Positions 1-6,329 of a stretch of DNA of 7,308 nt are shown here, piece by piece. How positions within the stretch are numbered: position 1 is the stretch's first letter; every line of letters starts with the position of its first letter. The notes under the pieces were generated by a model, which was given only the letters and a program-made list of their open reading frames with translations, did not search any database and was not told where the DNA came from. Source of the DNA: Planctomycetaceae bacterium (GTDB taxonomy: Bacteria > Planctomycetota > Planctomycetia > Pirellulales > Pirellulaceae); the NCBI GenBank assembly GCA_022614795.1, contig JAKEHX010000097.1, positions 1 to 7,308 on the forward strand, in the 5' to 3' direction. A program made the position numbers and the translations under genes.

Positions 1-1395
1 GGCATGGGCCTGGGAGCGATCGCGCTATCGTCGCTGTTGGGCGAGTCTTCGCGGCGTGAAGTCGCAGCCGCCGATCCACAGGCCACGAATCCTCAGGCGG
101 CTCAGCCGCCGCATTTTCCTCCGCGAGCCAAGAACGTCATCTTCCTGCACATGGTCGGCGCCCCGTCGCAGTTGGAGCTGTTCGACCACAAGCCGATGCT
201 CGCCAAGTACGACGGCGAGCCTTGCCCCAAGCACTTGATCGAAGGTCAGCGATTTGCGTTTCTGCGCGGACATCCATCGCTTCTGGGGCCGCGGTTCAAA
301 TTCGCCCAGCACGGCCAGAGCGGCCTGGAACTCTCGGAGTTGTTGCCGCACCTGGCGACGGTGGCGGACGACATCGCCGTGGTGAAATCGCTGCACACCG
401 AGCAGATTAATCACGGTCCGGCCCAGCTCATGTTCCACACCGGCTTTGGGCGGTTCGGGCGGCCGAGCGTCGGTTCGTGGGTCAGCTACGGCCTGGGGAG
501 CGAAAGCCGCGATCTGCCGGCGTATGTCGTCATGATCACCGGCAAAGTCGCGGGCGCGGGGAGCGCGCTGTGGGGGAGCGGGTTTCTGCCGAGCGTGCAT
601 CAGGGGGTCGAGTTCCGCAGCCAGGGCGATCCGGTGCTGTTCCTTTCGAATCCGGCGGGCATCACCGCCGACGACCGGCGGCGGCTGTTGGACGGCGTGC
701 AGTCGCTCAACCGTGCCCAACTGGCCGACGTGGGCGACCCCGAAATTGCCACGCGGATTTCGCAGTACGAAATGGCCTACCGCATGCAGTCGAGCGTACC
801 CGAGCTGATGCGGCTGGCCGACGAATCGGCCGATACGCTGGCGGCTTACGGCGCCAAGCCGGGGCAGGCTTCGTTCGCGAACAACTGCCTGCTGGCGCGC
901 CGGCTGGTCGAGCGGGGCGTGCGGTTCGTGCAGCTCTTCCATGCCGACTGGGACACGCACAGCAACATCGAAGGGGGCCTGCCCGCGCGGTGCAAGGAAG
1001 TCGATCAGCCGATGGCCGCCTTGGTGAAGGACCTGAAGCAGCGGGGCCTTTTGGACCAGACGCTGGTCGTGTGGGGGGGCGAGTTCGGCCGCACGCCCAT
1101 GCTCCAGGGGACCGACGCCGACGACAATCCAGCCGCCAAGCCCGGCCGCGACCATCACAAGGACGCGTTTTGCATCTGGCTGGCGGGCGGCGGCGTGAAG
1201 GGGGGCATCACGGTCGGCCAGACCGACGACTTGGGCTACACCATCACCGAGGACCCCGTCCATGTGAACGATTTCCATGCCACCCTGCTGCACCTGCTGG
1301 GCCTCGACCACGAGCGTCTGACGTTCAAGTTCCAGGGTCGCAAGTACCGGCTGACGGACGTGGCGGGAAAAGTGGTCAAGAAGCTGCTGGCCTGA
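1..1395 (+). CDS. DUF1501 family exported protein (5' end outside window)
   Basis: The reading frame is open from the first base, so the gene is cut by the window edge. The ATG at base 4 is probably internal: the stretch GLGAIALSSLL looks like the hydrophobic core of a Tat signal whose twin arginines lie upstream. DUF1501 hallmarks follow in order: VIFLHMVGAPSQLELFDHKP (about 133-192), a His-rich substrate region with HGPAQLMFHTG, then RPSVGSWVSYGLGS, FHADWDTHSN (about 937-966), WGGEFGRTP (1072-1098) and GRDHHKDAF (about 1144-1170). DUF1501 belongs to the alkaline phosphatase/sulfatase-like superfamily, and the Asp, His and Glu residues in these motifs suit a metal site, but no reaction is established for the family. 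In planctomycetes such genes commonly follow a DUF1549/DUF1553 cytochrome-like gene, which would lie to the left of this window. The coding sequence ends with TGA at 1393-1395. Confidence 0.95.
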   Translation, partial: GMGLGAIALSSLLGESSRREVAAADPQATNPQAAQPPHFPPRAKNVIFLHMVGAPSQLELFDHKPMLAKYDGEPCPKHLIEGQRFAFLRGHPSLLGPRFKFAQHGQSGLELSELLPHLATVADDIAVVKSLHTEQINHGPAQLMFHTGFGRFGRPSVGSWVSYGLGSESRDLPAYVVMITGKVAGAGSALWGSGFLPSVHQGVEFRSQGDPVLFLSNPAGITADDRRRLLDGVQSLNRAQLADVGDPEIATRISQYEMAYRMQSSVPELMRLADESADTLAAYGAKPGQASFANNCLLARRLVERGVRFVQLFHADWDTHSNIEGGLPARCKEVDQPMAALVKDLKQRGLLDQTLVVWGGEFGRTPMLQGTDADDNPAAKPGRDHHKDAFCIWLAGGGVKGGITVGQTDDLGYTITEDPVHVNDFHATLLHLLGLDHERLTFKFQGRKYRLTDVAGKVVKKLLA

Positions 1396-1451
1396 CCGTC
1401 GGCGATGCCGCAGAATGATACTGGTTTTCGCTGCCCTGTTGGAGTTCTGCC

Positions 1452-2246
1452 ATGGCGTGCGCGTGCACTGGTCCTCGTTTGGTCGCTTTGCTGTCGTCGC
1501 TGTTGCTCATTGGCGGCAATGCCGCTAAAGACAGTGCTGCTGAAGATGGTCCGCCTGCGCAGCCAGCAAATGTGATCTCGCGGAGCGATACGACAATGCG
1601 CAAGACCCTCCGCGTGCCGCGTACTGACGACTTCGCCGTCACCGGCGACGGCTCGGCGGCGGCGTGGTCCAAGACCGACTGGGAGCCGCTCATTCGCCGC
1701 GGCGAAACGGGGCACGACTACAAGACCCAGGTCAAAGCGCTCTATTCCGAGAAGGGCCTCTACTTCCTGATGCAGGGAGCCGACGCCCAGGTCACCGCAA
1801 CGATGAAGGAGGACTATTCGGACCTGTGGAAGGAGGACGTTTTCGAGGTCTTCCTCTGGCCCGACGAGCGGACGCCGCTGTATTTCGAGTATGAAATCTC
1901 GCCGCTGGGTTTCGAGCTGCCGATTCTCGTGCCCAAGCTCGACGGCAAGTTCTTCGGCTGGCGGCCGTGGCATTACGCGGGCGATCGCAAGATCCAAAAA
2001 GCCGTTTCCATTCAAGGCGGGAAACAAGCGTCGGGAAGTCCGGCCCAAGGGTGGACCGCTGAGTTTTTCATTCCTTATGCCCTGCTGACGCCGCTGGCAA
2101 ACGTGCCTCCCAAGGCGGGCACAACGTGGCGCGCCAATTTCTATCGCATGGATTATGACAACGGCCAGACGACCGCCTGGGACTGGTCCCGCACCGGCCC
2201 GAGTTTTCACGACATCGACAACTTCGGCGTGCTGTCGTTTGAGTGA
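1452..2246 (+). CDS. Secreted CBM9-like (DOMON-type) carbohydrate-binding family protein
   Basis: This is a 264-residue protein. The start is supported by GGAG at 1441-1444, seven bases before the ATG. Residues 1-25 form a signal peptide (charged start, then LVALLSSLLLIGG, cleavage near GNAA or later). After a short polar linker, one domain fills the rest: a beta-strand start (RVPRTDDFAVTGDGSAAAW), KTQVKALYSEKGLYFLMQG, then DLWKEDVFEVFLWPDE near residues 120-137, YFEYEISPLG, GWTAEFFIPYALL and WRANFYRMDYDN. The W-x-D-x-x-E-x-F-L/W pattern and the IPYALL strand are typical of CBM9-like domains, which bind sugars at the end of glycoside hydrolases or alone in secreted proteins. No catalytic domain is present. 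The gap of 56 nt after the DUF1501 gene suggests one transcript. A later ATG at 1596 would remove the signal peptide and is less likely. The ligand cannot be read from the sequence. Confidence 0.87.
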   Translation: MACACTGPRLVALLSSLLLIGGNAAKDSAAEDGPPAQPANVISRSDTTMRKTLRVPRTDDFAVTGDGSAAAWSKTDWEPLIRRGETGHDYKTQVKALYSEKGLYFLMQGADAQVTATMKEDYSDLWKEDVFEVFLWPDERTPLYFEYEISPLGFELPILVPKLDGKFFGWRPWHYAGDRKIQKAVSIQGGKQASGSPAQGWTAEFFIPYALLTPLANVPPKAGTTWRANFYRMDYDNGQTTAWDWSRTGPSFHDIDNFGVLSFE

Positions 2247-2248
2247 AG

Positions 2249-2284
2249 CTGCCGGGCCAATAAAACCTGCCGGGCCAATAAAAA
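2249..2284. repeat. 18-bp tandem duplication after the CBM9-like gene
   Basis: Two adjacent copies of an 18-base unit (2249-2266 and 2267-2284) differ only in the last base. The core is CTGCCGGGCCAATAAAA. The unit starts two bases after the stop codon of the upstream gene, and a third partial copy (CGGGCC) begins the neighbouring hairpin. It looks like a local slippage duplication next to a terminator-like structure. Confidence 0.85.
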
Positions 2285-2316
2285 CGGGCCCGACCGCGGG
2301 GGAGCGGCCGGGCCCG
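2285..2316. terminator. GC-rich hairpin, terminator-like
   Basis: Arms 2285-2297 (CGGGCCCGACCGC) and 2304-2316 (GCGGCCGGGCCCG) pair at 12 of 13 positions, with one A-C mismatch, around the six-base loop GGGGGA. It lies 38 nt after the stop codon of the CBM9-like gene. Read on the plus strand there is no T-tract after the stem. Read on the minus strand the stem is followed directly by TTTTTATTGG, the classical intrinsic-terminator form. It may end the DUF1501/CBM9 transcript by strength of the stem alone, or block antisense transcription coming from the right. Confidence 0.55.
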
Positions 2317-2327
2317 GAGGGCTGGGC

Positions 2328-2390
2328 GCCTGACGCGCGGATGCGGCGCGGGGATCGCCGCTCGCGGCCGATGACCGCTGCGCGTCAGGC
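2328..2390. other. Long branched inverted repeat, possible structured RNA or cruciform
   Basis: GCCTGACGCG at 2328-2337 is matched exactly by its reverse complement at 2381-2390, and the stem can extend by three pairs (2338-2340 with 2378-2380, one of them G-U). Inside it a second perfect stem forms between GCGGCG (2343-2348) and CGCCGC (2356-2361). Together with the hairpin at 2285-2316 this makes about 100 bases of heavily structured, non-coding sequence. It could be part of the termination region, a small palindromic repeat element, or a small RNA; no family was recognised. Confidence 0.5.
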
Positions 2391-2506
2391 CAAGGTGGGC
2401 AAGCTGTGCTTCGTTTCCTATCTCTCGCCAAGTTTGATCGGCTATACAGTTCCAGCACAGCCACGGTTTTCCGGATCGGCCGCATCGACCGCAAATCCGT
2501 ATAGGT

Positions 2507-2534
2507 TTGACAAGTCTGCAAAGTCGATGATTAT
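2507..2534 (+). promoter_or_regulatory. Candidate sigma70-type promoter for msrP
   Basis: A perfect TTGACA (2507-2512) is followed after 16 bases by GATTAT (2529-2534), which matches TATAAT at four of six positions. Transcription would start near 2541, about 60 nt before the msrP ATG. The rest of the gap upstream, 2391-2506, shows no gene or clear signal. Confidence 0.45.
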
Positions 2535-2602
2535 CAGTTACCGCGACTACGGCGGATGGTAGGATTTAACGGACGGCACACGGAGTGTGCCTGCTAATTA
2601 AC

Positions 2603-3595
2603 ATGTTCATCCACCGGCCCAACCCTCTGGCTCCCCGCGGCGGCAAGGAAACGCCCGAATCGGTGTTTCGCAGCCGCCGGCGGTGGCTTCAGCTAGCGGG
2701 GCTGGGAGCGGTCGGCATCGGAGCTGGATGGGGCTATCAGCAATGGCATGGGTATTCGTCAGGCGCTGACGATGACGTGCTGGCTGCCGGGCGGTGGACG
2801 CCCGAGGCCGAGCGGCAATATGCCGAGTTCTATCCGGCGGCGAAGGATCGGCGATTCGAATATGGCCGAGCCGAGACGCCCGCCGCCGAGGCCGCCAGGC
2901 ACACGAACTTCTACGAATTCAGCCGTTTCAAGTGGTGCTGGAAATACGTCGGCTCTTTTCGGCCCGAAGAGTGGACGATCACGATCGATGGCTTGTGCCG
3001 GCGGCCGCTCGAATTGGACCTGGCGCAGTTTCACCGGCAATTCCGGGCCGACCTTGTCGAGCGGCAGTACCGACATCGCTGCGTCGAGCGGTGGGCGATG
3101 GCGGTGCCGTGGACGGGCGTGCCGCTGGCGGCGGTCCTCAAGGCGGCCGATCCGCTGGCGCAGGCCACGCACGTCCGCTTCGTCTCCTTTCATCGGCCCG
3201 CTGAAGCACCGCAGCAAGCCGACGCTAGCGAATTCCCCTGGCCTTATACCGAAGGTCTGACGATCGCCGAAGCAACGAACGATTTGACGCTCCTGGCAGT
3301 CGGCATTTATGGCGGCCCATTGCCGAAGCAGCAAGGCGCCCCGATCCGCCTCGTCGTCCCTTGGAAATACGGCTACAAGTCGATCAAGTCCATCCAGCGA
3401 ATCGAGCTCATTGGCCGCCAGCCCGCAACCTTCTGGAACACCCTCAATCCGCGGGCCTATCCGTTTGAGTCGAATGTCGATCCGGCGGTGCCGCGGCCGT
3501 GGGACCAGTCGTACGAAACCATGCTCGGCAGCGGCGAGCGTGTGCTCACCGAGCGCTACAACGGATACGAGAGGTGGGTCGCGGGGCTCTATTGA
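2603..3595 (+). CDS. msrP: MsrP: Tat-exported molybdopterin protein-methionine-sulfoxide reductase catalytic subunit
   Basis: This 330-residue protein aligns by eye over its length with E. coli MsrP (YedY), which reduces methionine sulfoxide in periplasmic proteins using a Mo-molybdopterin cofactor. The N-terminus MFIHRP...TPESVF is the usual start of the family, which favours the ATG at 2603 over the in-frame GTG at 2585; neither has a well-placed Shine-Dalgarno. A Tat signal follows: SRRRWLQLAG at residues 24-33, then a hydrophobic stretch ending near 42. Family motifs are NFYEF (102-106), YRHRCVERWAMAVPW (156-170), WPYTEGL (213-219), GIYGGPLPKQQGAPIRLVVPWKYGYKSIKSI (234-264) and the C-terminal NGYERWVAGLY. 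Cys160 corresponds to the molybdenum-ligating cysteine. The heme membrane partner MsrQ is not adjacent: the next gene is on the opposite strand and overlaps the msrP stop region by 7 bp. Confidence 0.95.
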   Translation: MFIHRPNPLAPRGGKETPESVFRSRRRWLQLAGLGAVGIGAGWGYQQWHGYSSGADDDVLAAGRWTPEAERQYAEFYPAAKDRRFEYGRAETPAAEAARHTNFYEFSRFKWCWKYVGSFRPEEWTITIDGLCRRPLELDLAQFHRQFRADLVERQYRHRCVERWAMAVPWTGVPLAAVLKAADPLAQATHVRFVSFHRPAEAPQQADASEFPWPYTEGLTIAEATNDLTLLAVGIYGGPLPKQQGAPIRLVVPWKYGYKSIKSIQRIELIGRQPATFWNTLNPRAYPFESNVDPAVPRPWDQSYETMLGSGERVLTERYNGYERWVAGLY

Positions 3596-3831
3596 GCGTC
3601 AACCGCCGACCAGCACCCCGCAACAAAACTGAGCGGCCCACCGGGGAGCGGACCTTCGCCCGCCGCGGCCAATTGACTCGCCGGCGTCTGGTCGTCTTCC
3701 GCCGTTTGCTCGGAGCGGAATTTGCCGCCGCAATGCACGCAAGTCACCTTGCGGCCGAAAACCTCCACAGGCATCCGCAAACTTCGCCCGCACACCGGGC
3801 ATGTCTGATAGAAAATCGATCGCTGGGCCAT
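3589..3831 (-). CDS. Small zinc-ribbon protein
   Basis: This 80-residue protein begins MAQRSIFYQTCPVCGRSL. Two CxxC knuckles, CPVC (residues 11-14) and CVHC (31-34), each followed by Gly, form a four-cysteine zinc ribbon. The C-terminal half is a polar, Gly/Pro-rich tail without recognisable fold. The start at 3831 is chosen because it directly precedes the zinc ribbon and has AGGGAGG eight bases upstream plus a good promoter further up; the longer open frame to 4002 lacks these. The product is probably cytoplasmic, as there is no signal peptide. Such ribbons occur as short stand-alone proteins and as the front of larger regulatory proteins, so the role (nucleic-acid binding or protein contact) is open. 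Its stop codon TAG (3589-3591) lies inside the end of msrP, so the two genes converge with a 7-bp overlap. Confidence 0.75.
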   Translation of the reverse strand: MAQRSIFYQTCPVCGRSLRMPVEVFGRKVTCVHCGGKFRSEQTAEDDQTPASQLAAAGEGPLPGGPLSFVAGCWSAVDAQ

Positions 3832-3839
3832 TCCGGTAA

Positions 3840-3846
3840 CCTCCCT
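3840..3846 (-). promoter_or_regulatory. Strong Shine-Dalgarno of the zinc-ribbon gene
   Basis: The minus strand reads AGGGAGG, eight bases before the ATG at 3831. It decides the start codon of the zinc-ribbon gene, because the upstream in-frame ATG codons have nothing comparable. Most other genes in the window have weak or no Shine-Dalgarno. Confidence 0.75.
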
Positions 3847-3884
3847 ACTACCGTGGATCGGACCGACCCGGGACAAGGCCCGCC

Positions 3885-3913
3885 ATTCTACGCCCGCCGC
3901 GGCAGCTTCACAA
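3885..3913 (-). promoter_or_regulatory. Candidate sigma70-type promoter of the zinc-ribbon gene
   Basis: On the minus strand, TTGTGA (3913-3908, four of six to TTGACA) and TAGAAT (3890-3885, five of six to TATAAT) are separated by exactly 17 bases. Transcription would begin near 3878, giving a leader of about 47 nt before the ATG at 3831. Confidence 0.55.
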
Positions 3914-3921
3914 CGCATTTC

Positions 3922-3939
3922 GTTCCTTGTTGGAACAAG
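3922..3939. promoter_or_regulatory. Nested inverted repeat upstream of the zinc-ribbon promoter, candidate operator
   Basis: Two overlapping perfect inverted repeats share this stretch: GTTCC-N5-GGAAC (3922-3936) and CTTGTT-GG-AACAAG (3926-3939). The site begins nine bases upstream of the proposed -35 box, with its centre about 50 bp before the predicted start of transcription, a usual place for an activator. No regulator gene is adjacent. Confidence 0.35.
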
Positions 3940-4026
3940 CGTTGATGGAAGGACGCGCCGGCGGGCCGCTGGTTCGGACCCCCAATCGGGATGCCGTCCC
4001 AAATATCATCGGCACGCAGCCGAGCG

Positions 4027-5208
4027 CTACCGCGGATCGATCCGCAGCTTCACCGAATACTGGCCGGGATACTGATAGCCCTCGTTGGCGTATTCGGCTT
4101 GAATGCCGATCGCCAGCTGCAAAACGCCCGAGTTCTTGGCCACGAACGTCGATTGGCGGCCAACCTTGAAGACCTGCCCCTTGTCGCCGATCCGGGCGAC
4201 CAGCGACCCGCCGGGAATCTGGTTGGGCACGTACCAGCCGTAATTGGGGGCGCCGTCGGGGCCGGTGGCGGCATTGCTGCCCCAGGGGGACATGATCATG
4301 TTCCCGTCGGCCCGCACGGTGATTTTGTCCCCCGCTTCCACGCGAATGCCCGAGTTCTTGAAGCTCCGCTGGGCGATATTCGAGCCGTCAACCGTGACCG
4401 TCTTGCGCAGCGATTCCTTGGTCACCGTGTCGCGGGCCGCCATCTTGACGTCGGCCAGCTTCACGTTGAGCGGACCATATTTGCTCTCGATCGTGAATTC
4501 CGGCGGCGAGACCTTCCCCACCACCGTGAAGTCGGTCGTGACCACCGTATCCAGGCGAATCCACGGCTGTTCGGCGGTGGATTCTTCGTCATCCCCCGCT
4601 TCCTCGGCAGCCGCTTCCAGCTCCTTGATGATCTCGGTCACATGCCGCTTGACCTCGGCGTTGTCGGAATTGACGTGCTGGTCCAGCTCCTTGCGAACCT
4701 TGCTTCCCATCGCGACCAGGTCCTTGTGGGCCTGCTCGCGGGTCTTGTAGTCGTCCGAGCCCAGGTTGTTGATCAGGCCCTGCAAATGCTCGACCTGCTT
4801 CGGATTGCTGTCCAGCCCCGGCGTGAAATTGCGGATCTTGTCGATCGGAACCACCAGCTTGCCGAACGAGGTATCCACCGTGATCTCGCTCACCGAGAGG
4901 TCGCCGCTGATCACGCTCCCGTCAAACAGGTGCAGCCGGATGTGCTTCGGACCCAGCTGCACGGCCGGCGTCCGCGGCACGTCGACCGCCGGCTCTTCCG
5001 TGCTCGGCCCGGCCGCAGGCTGGCCCGGCCTGGCGCCAGCCGGGCCAACGCGGGGAATTCCGGCGGCCCGCGGCGGCACCGGCCCGCCGAACGGATCCGC
5101 AATCTGCTCCTCGGCGGCGACCACAATTTCCAATCCTCGCTCATCGGCCAGCGAGACATTGGCGACAACTACAAGCCCTGCCAGGGCAGCCAGAAAATGC
5201 GAGCGCAT
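4027..5208 (-). CDS. Secreted mosaic protein: beta module, HEAT-like hairpin, beta module, LecA/PA-IL-like domain
   Basis: This is a 393-residue exported protein. The ATG at 5208 is chosen because it starts a textbook signal peptide (MRSHFLAALAGLVVVANVSLA, cut near residue 21); the frame stays open to an ATG at 5325. A Pro/Gly/Ala-rich linker covers about 38-85. A small beta module follows at 88-131 (LFDGSVISGDL, TSFGKLVVPIDKI), then a HEAT-like helical hairpin at 137-197 (LGSDDYKTREQAHKDLVAMG, NAEVKRHVTEIIKELEA) and an acidic linker at 198-212. A second, diverged copy of the beta module lies at about 216-260 (DFTVVGKV, SKYGPLNVKLADV). The end, 268-391, resembles the galactose lectin LecA: VEAGDKITVRADG, SPWGSNAATGPDG, PGGSLVARIGDKGQVFKVG, YPGQYSVKLRI. 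The calcium- and sugar-binding residues of LecA are not clearly kept, so sugar binding is only possible. It follows the methyltransferase gene by 113 nt on the same strand. Confidence 0.85.
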   Translation of the reverse strand: MRSHFLAALAGLVVVANVSLADERGLEIVVAAEEQIADPFGGPVPPRAAGIPRVGPAGARPGQPAAGPSTEEPAVDVPRTPAVQLGPKHIRLHLFDGSVISGDLSVSEITVDTSFGKLVVPIDKIRNFTPGLDSNPKQVEHLQGLINNLGSDDYKTREQAHKDLVAMGSKVRKELDQHVNSDNAEVKRHVTEIIKELEAAAEEAGDDEESTAEQPWIRLDTVVTTDFTVVGKVSPPEFTIESKYGPLNVKLADVKMAARDTVTKESLRKTVTVDGSNIAQRSFKNSGIRVEAGDKITVRADGNMIMSPWGSNAATGPDGAPNYGWYVPNQIPGGSLVARIGDKGQVFKVGRQSTFVAKNSGVLQLAIGIQAEYANEGYQYPGQYSVKLRIDPR

Positions 5209-5321
5209 GGTTTTCACGGCCTCAGGAGAAGGGTTCCGAATAACTCCATTGTCACTTGTCGGGAGATTGATTTCCATAGTGCTAGAGCTTGTTACATTCG
5301 ATCGACGATAGTGGCGAGCGC

Positions 5322-6329
5322 TCATGGTCGCACGGCACTGACATACAAATCGGCCCCCAGCGGCTCCGCCCCAAAACTCGCTGCCTCCGGCGGAACGCCG
5401 GCCCGCTCGGTCACTTGCCGAAGCTGCACGTCATCCCGATAGATCAAATACCAGTTGCCGATCCATTCCATCAGGGCCCGCGAAGGATTGTGCAGCGCGA
5501 ACTGAAACACCACCATCCGCCCGCCCGGCGCAAGCTGCTCCCAGAATAACCCTAGCATGTCGGCTGCGGCCCCATCGTCCAGATAATCGAAGATTCCCGG
5601 GCAGAAAAGCAGGTCGGTATCCGCCAGGGGCTCCGCCAGCCGCGGCCGCTCGTGCAGGCGCAACACGCTGCCGCTGGCGGTCGTAATGCGCTGGGTGGGC
5701 AAGAGCGGCTCAAGCTGCGCTCGGGCAAAATCGACCGCCGCGGGATCGATGTCCATAAAGGTCACGGCAATTCCCGCCCGCTCATGTTCGTCGAGGCGGG
5801 CCAGCGCATCGCGCACATCCAGCCCGAACGCCGACCCGACAATCGCAATCCGCAACGGCGAGCGGGGGGCGTCAGCCCCCTGAGAAACACGCACCCCCTC
5901 CACAATCCAATCCGTGATCATCCGCATCCGATTCCGCACCGCCACCGGCGCGGCATCGTCCTGGAAATACCGGTCGAGCAGCCTCCCCAGCCGATCGTCG
6001 CACAGCCGGTTCTCGTACATCCGGCCGAGCAATTCGTAATCGCCCGCATAGCCCCGCGGCTTGGTCCGCGCCCGGTCGATCAACCACGCCCGCGCCAGTT
6101 GCGGTCCCACGATGTTCCACATGGCGACGGACGGCTGGCGGTTCGCAACGCCCCACAGCTCGGTCGCGCGCAATTGCGCCAGAAATTCATCGACGGCCGC
6201 GCGCACCCGGGCGTAGGCGGCTTCGGCCGGGCCGCCGCACGCCAGCTCAGACTCGACCGCTTCGAGCGCGCCCTTGAGCCGCTGCGCCGCGCCAGTCACC
6301 ATCTCGTGAACGACCAGCTCCGTTGGCAT
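5322..6329 (-). CDS. Class I SAM-dependent methyltransferase, 3-hydroxy-fatty-acid methyl ester synthase-like
   Basis: This is a 335-residue cytoplasmic protein. The N-terminal half is helical and carries KPRGYAGDYELLGRMYEN (90-107), a signature of a methyltransferase group often named after the Ralstonia 3-hydroxypalmitate methyl ester quorum signal. A Rossmann fold follows: the SAM-binding loop LRIAIVGSAFGLDV (159-172, a divergent GxGxG), the acidic strand FMDIDPAAVDFA (191-202), and DLLFCPGIFDYLDD (239-252). After that come LAPGGRMVVFQFALHNPSRALMEWIGNWYLIYRD (266-299), again typical of that group. The substrate cannot be told from the sequence; a fatty acid is a guess from family naming, and no quorum-sensing kinase or receptor lies in the window. 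The start at 6329 has only a distant AGGAGG, about 20 bases up. The stop codon overlaps an in-frame ATG of the following gene as ATGA. Residues around 146-158 are encoded by a GC-rich palindrome. Confidence 0.88.
   Translation of the reverse strand: MPTELVVHEMVTGAAQRLKGALEAVESELACGGPAEAAYARVRAAVDEFLAQLRATELWGVANRQPSVAMWNIVGPQLARAWLIDRARTKPRGYAGDYELLGRMYENRLCDDRLGRLLDRYFQDDAAPVAVRNRMRMITDWIVEGVRVSQGADAPRSPLRIAIVGSAFGLDVRDALARLDEHERAGIAVTFMDIDPAAVDFARAQLEPLLPTQRITTASGSVLRLHERPRLAEPLADTDLLFCPGIFDYLDDGAAADMLGLFWEQLAPGGRMVVFQFALHNPSRALMEWIGNWYLIYRDDVQLRQVTERAGVPPEAASFGAEPLGADLYVSAVRP
5863..5882. repeat. GC-rich palindrome inside the methyltransferase gene (REP-like)
   Basis: GGGGGC (5865-5870) and GCCCCC (5875-5880) form a perfect six-pair stem around the loop GTCA, with two further pairs outside (5863-5864 with 5881-5882, one G-U). 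It encodes part of a loop, VSQGADAPRSP (near residues 148-158), between the helical N-terminus and the first strand of the SAM fold. From memory, similar G6-C-GTCA-G-C5 palindromes recur in planctomycete genomes; the number of copies in this genome cannot be seen here. Confidence 0.5.

Noticed and set aside
25..1311. Long open frame (428 codons) on the minus strand opposite the DUF1501 gene
   Set aside because: It is antisense to a clear DUF1501 protein; its translation is rich in Arg, Gln, His and Pro without motifs, as expected for a shadow of a GC-rich gene.
1236..2210. Open frame of 324 codons on the minus strand across the CBM9-like gene
   Set aside because: It spans the end of one real gene and most of the next and has no recognisable domain.
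3991..5442. Open frame of 483 codons on the plus strand opposite the LecA-like gene
   Set aside because: The minus strand encodes a signal peptide and recognisable domains; the plus-strand translation is low-complexity and crosses two genes.
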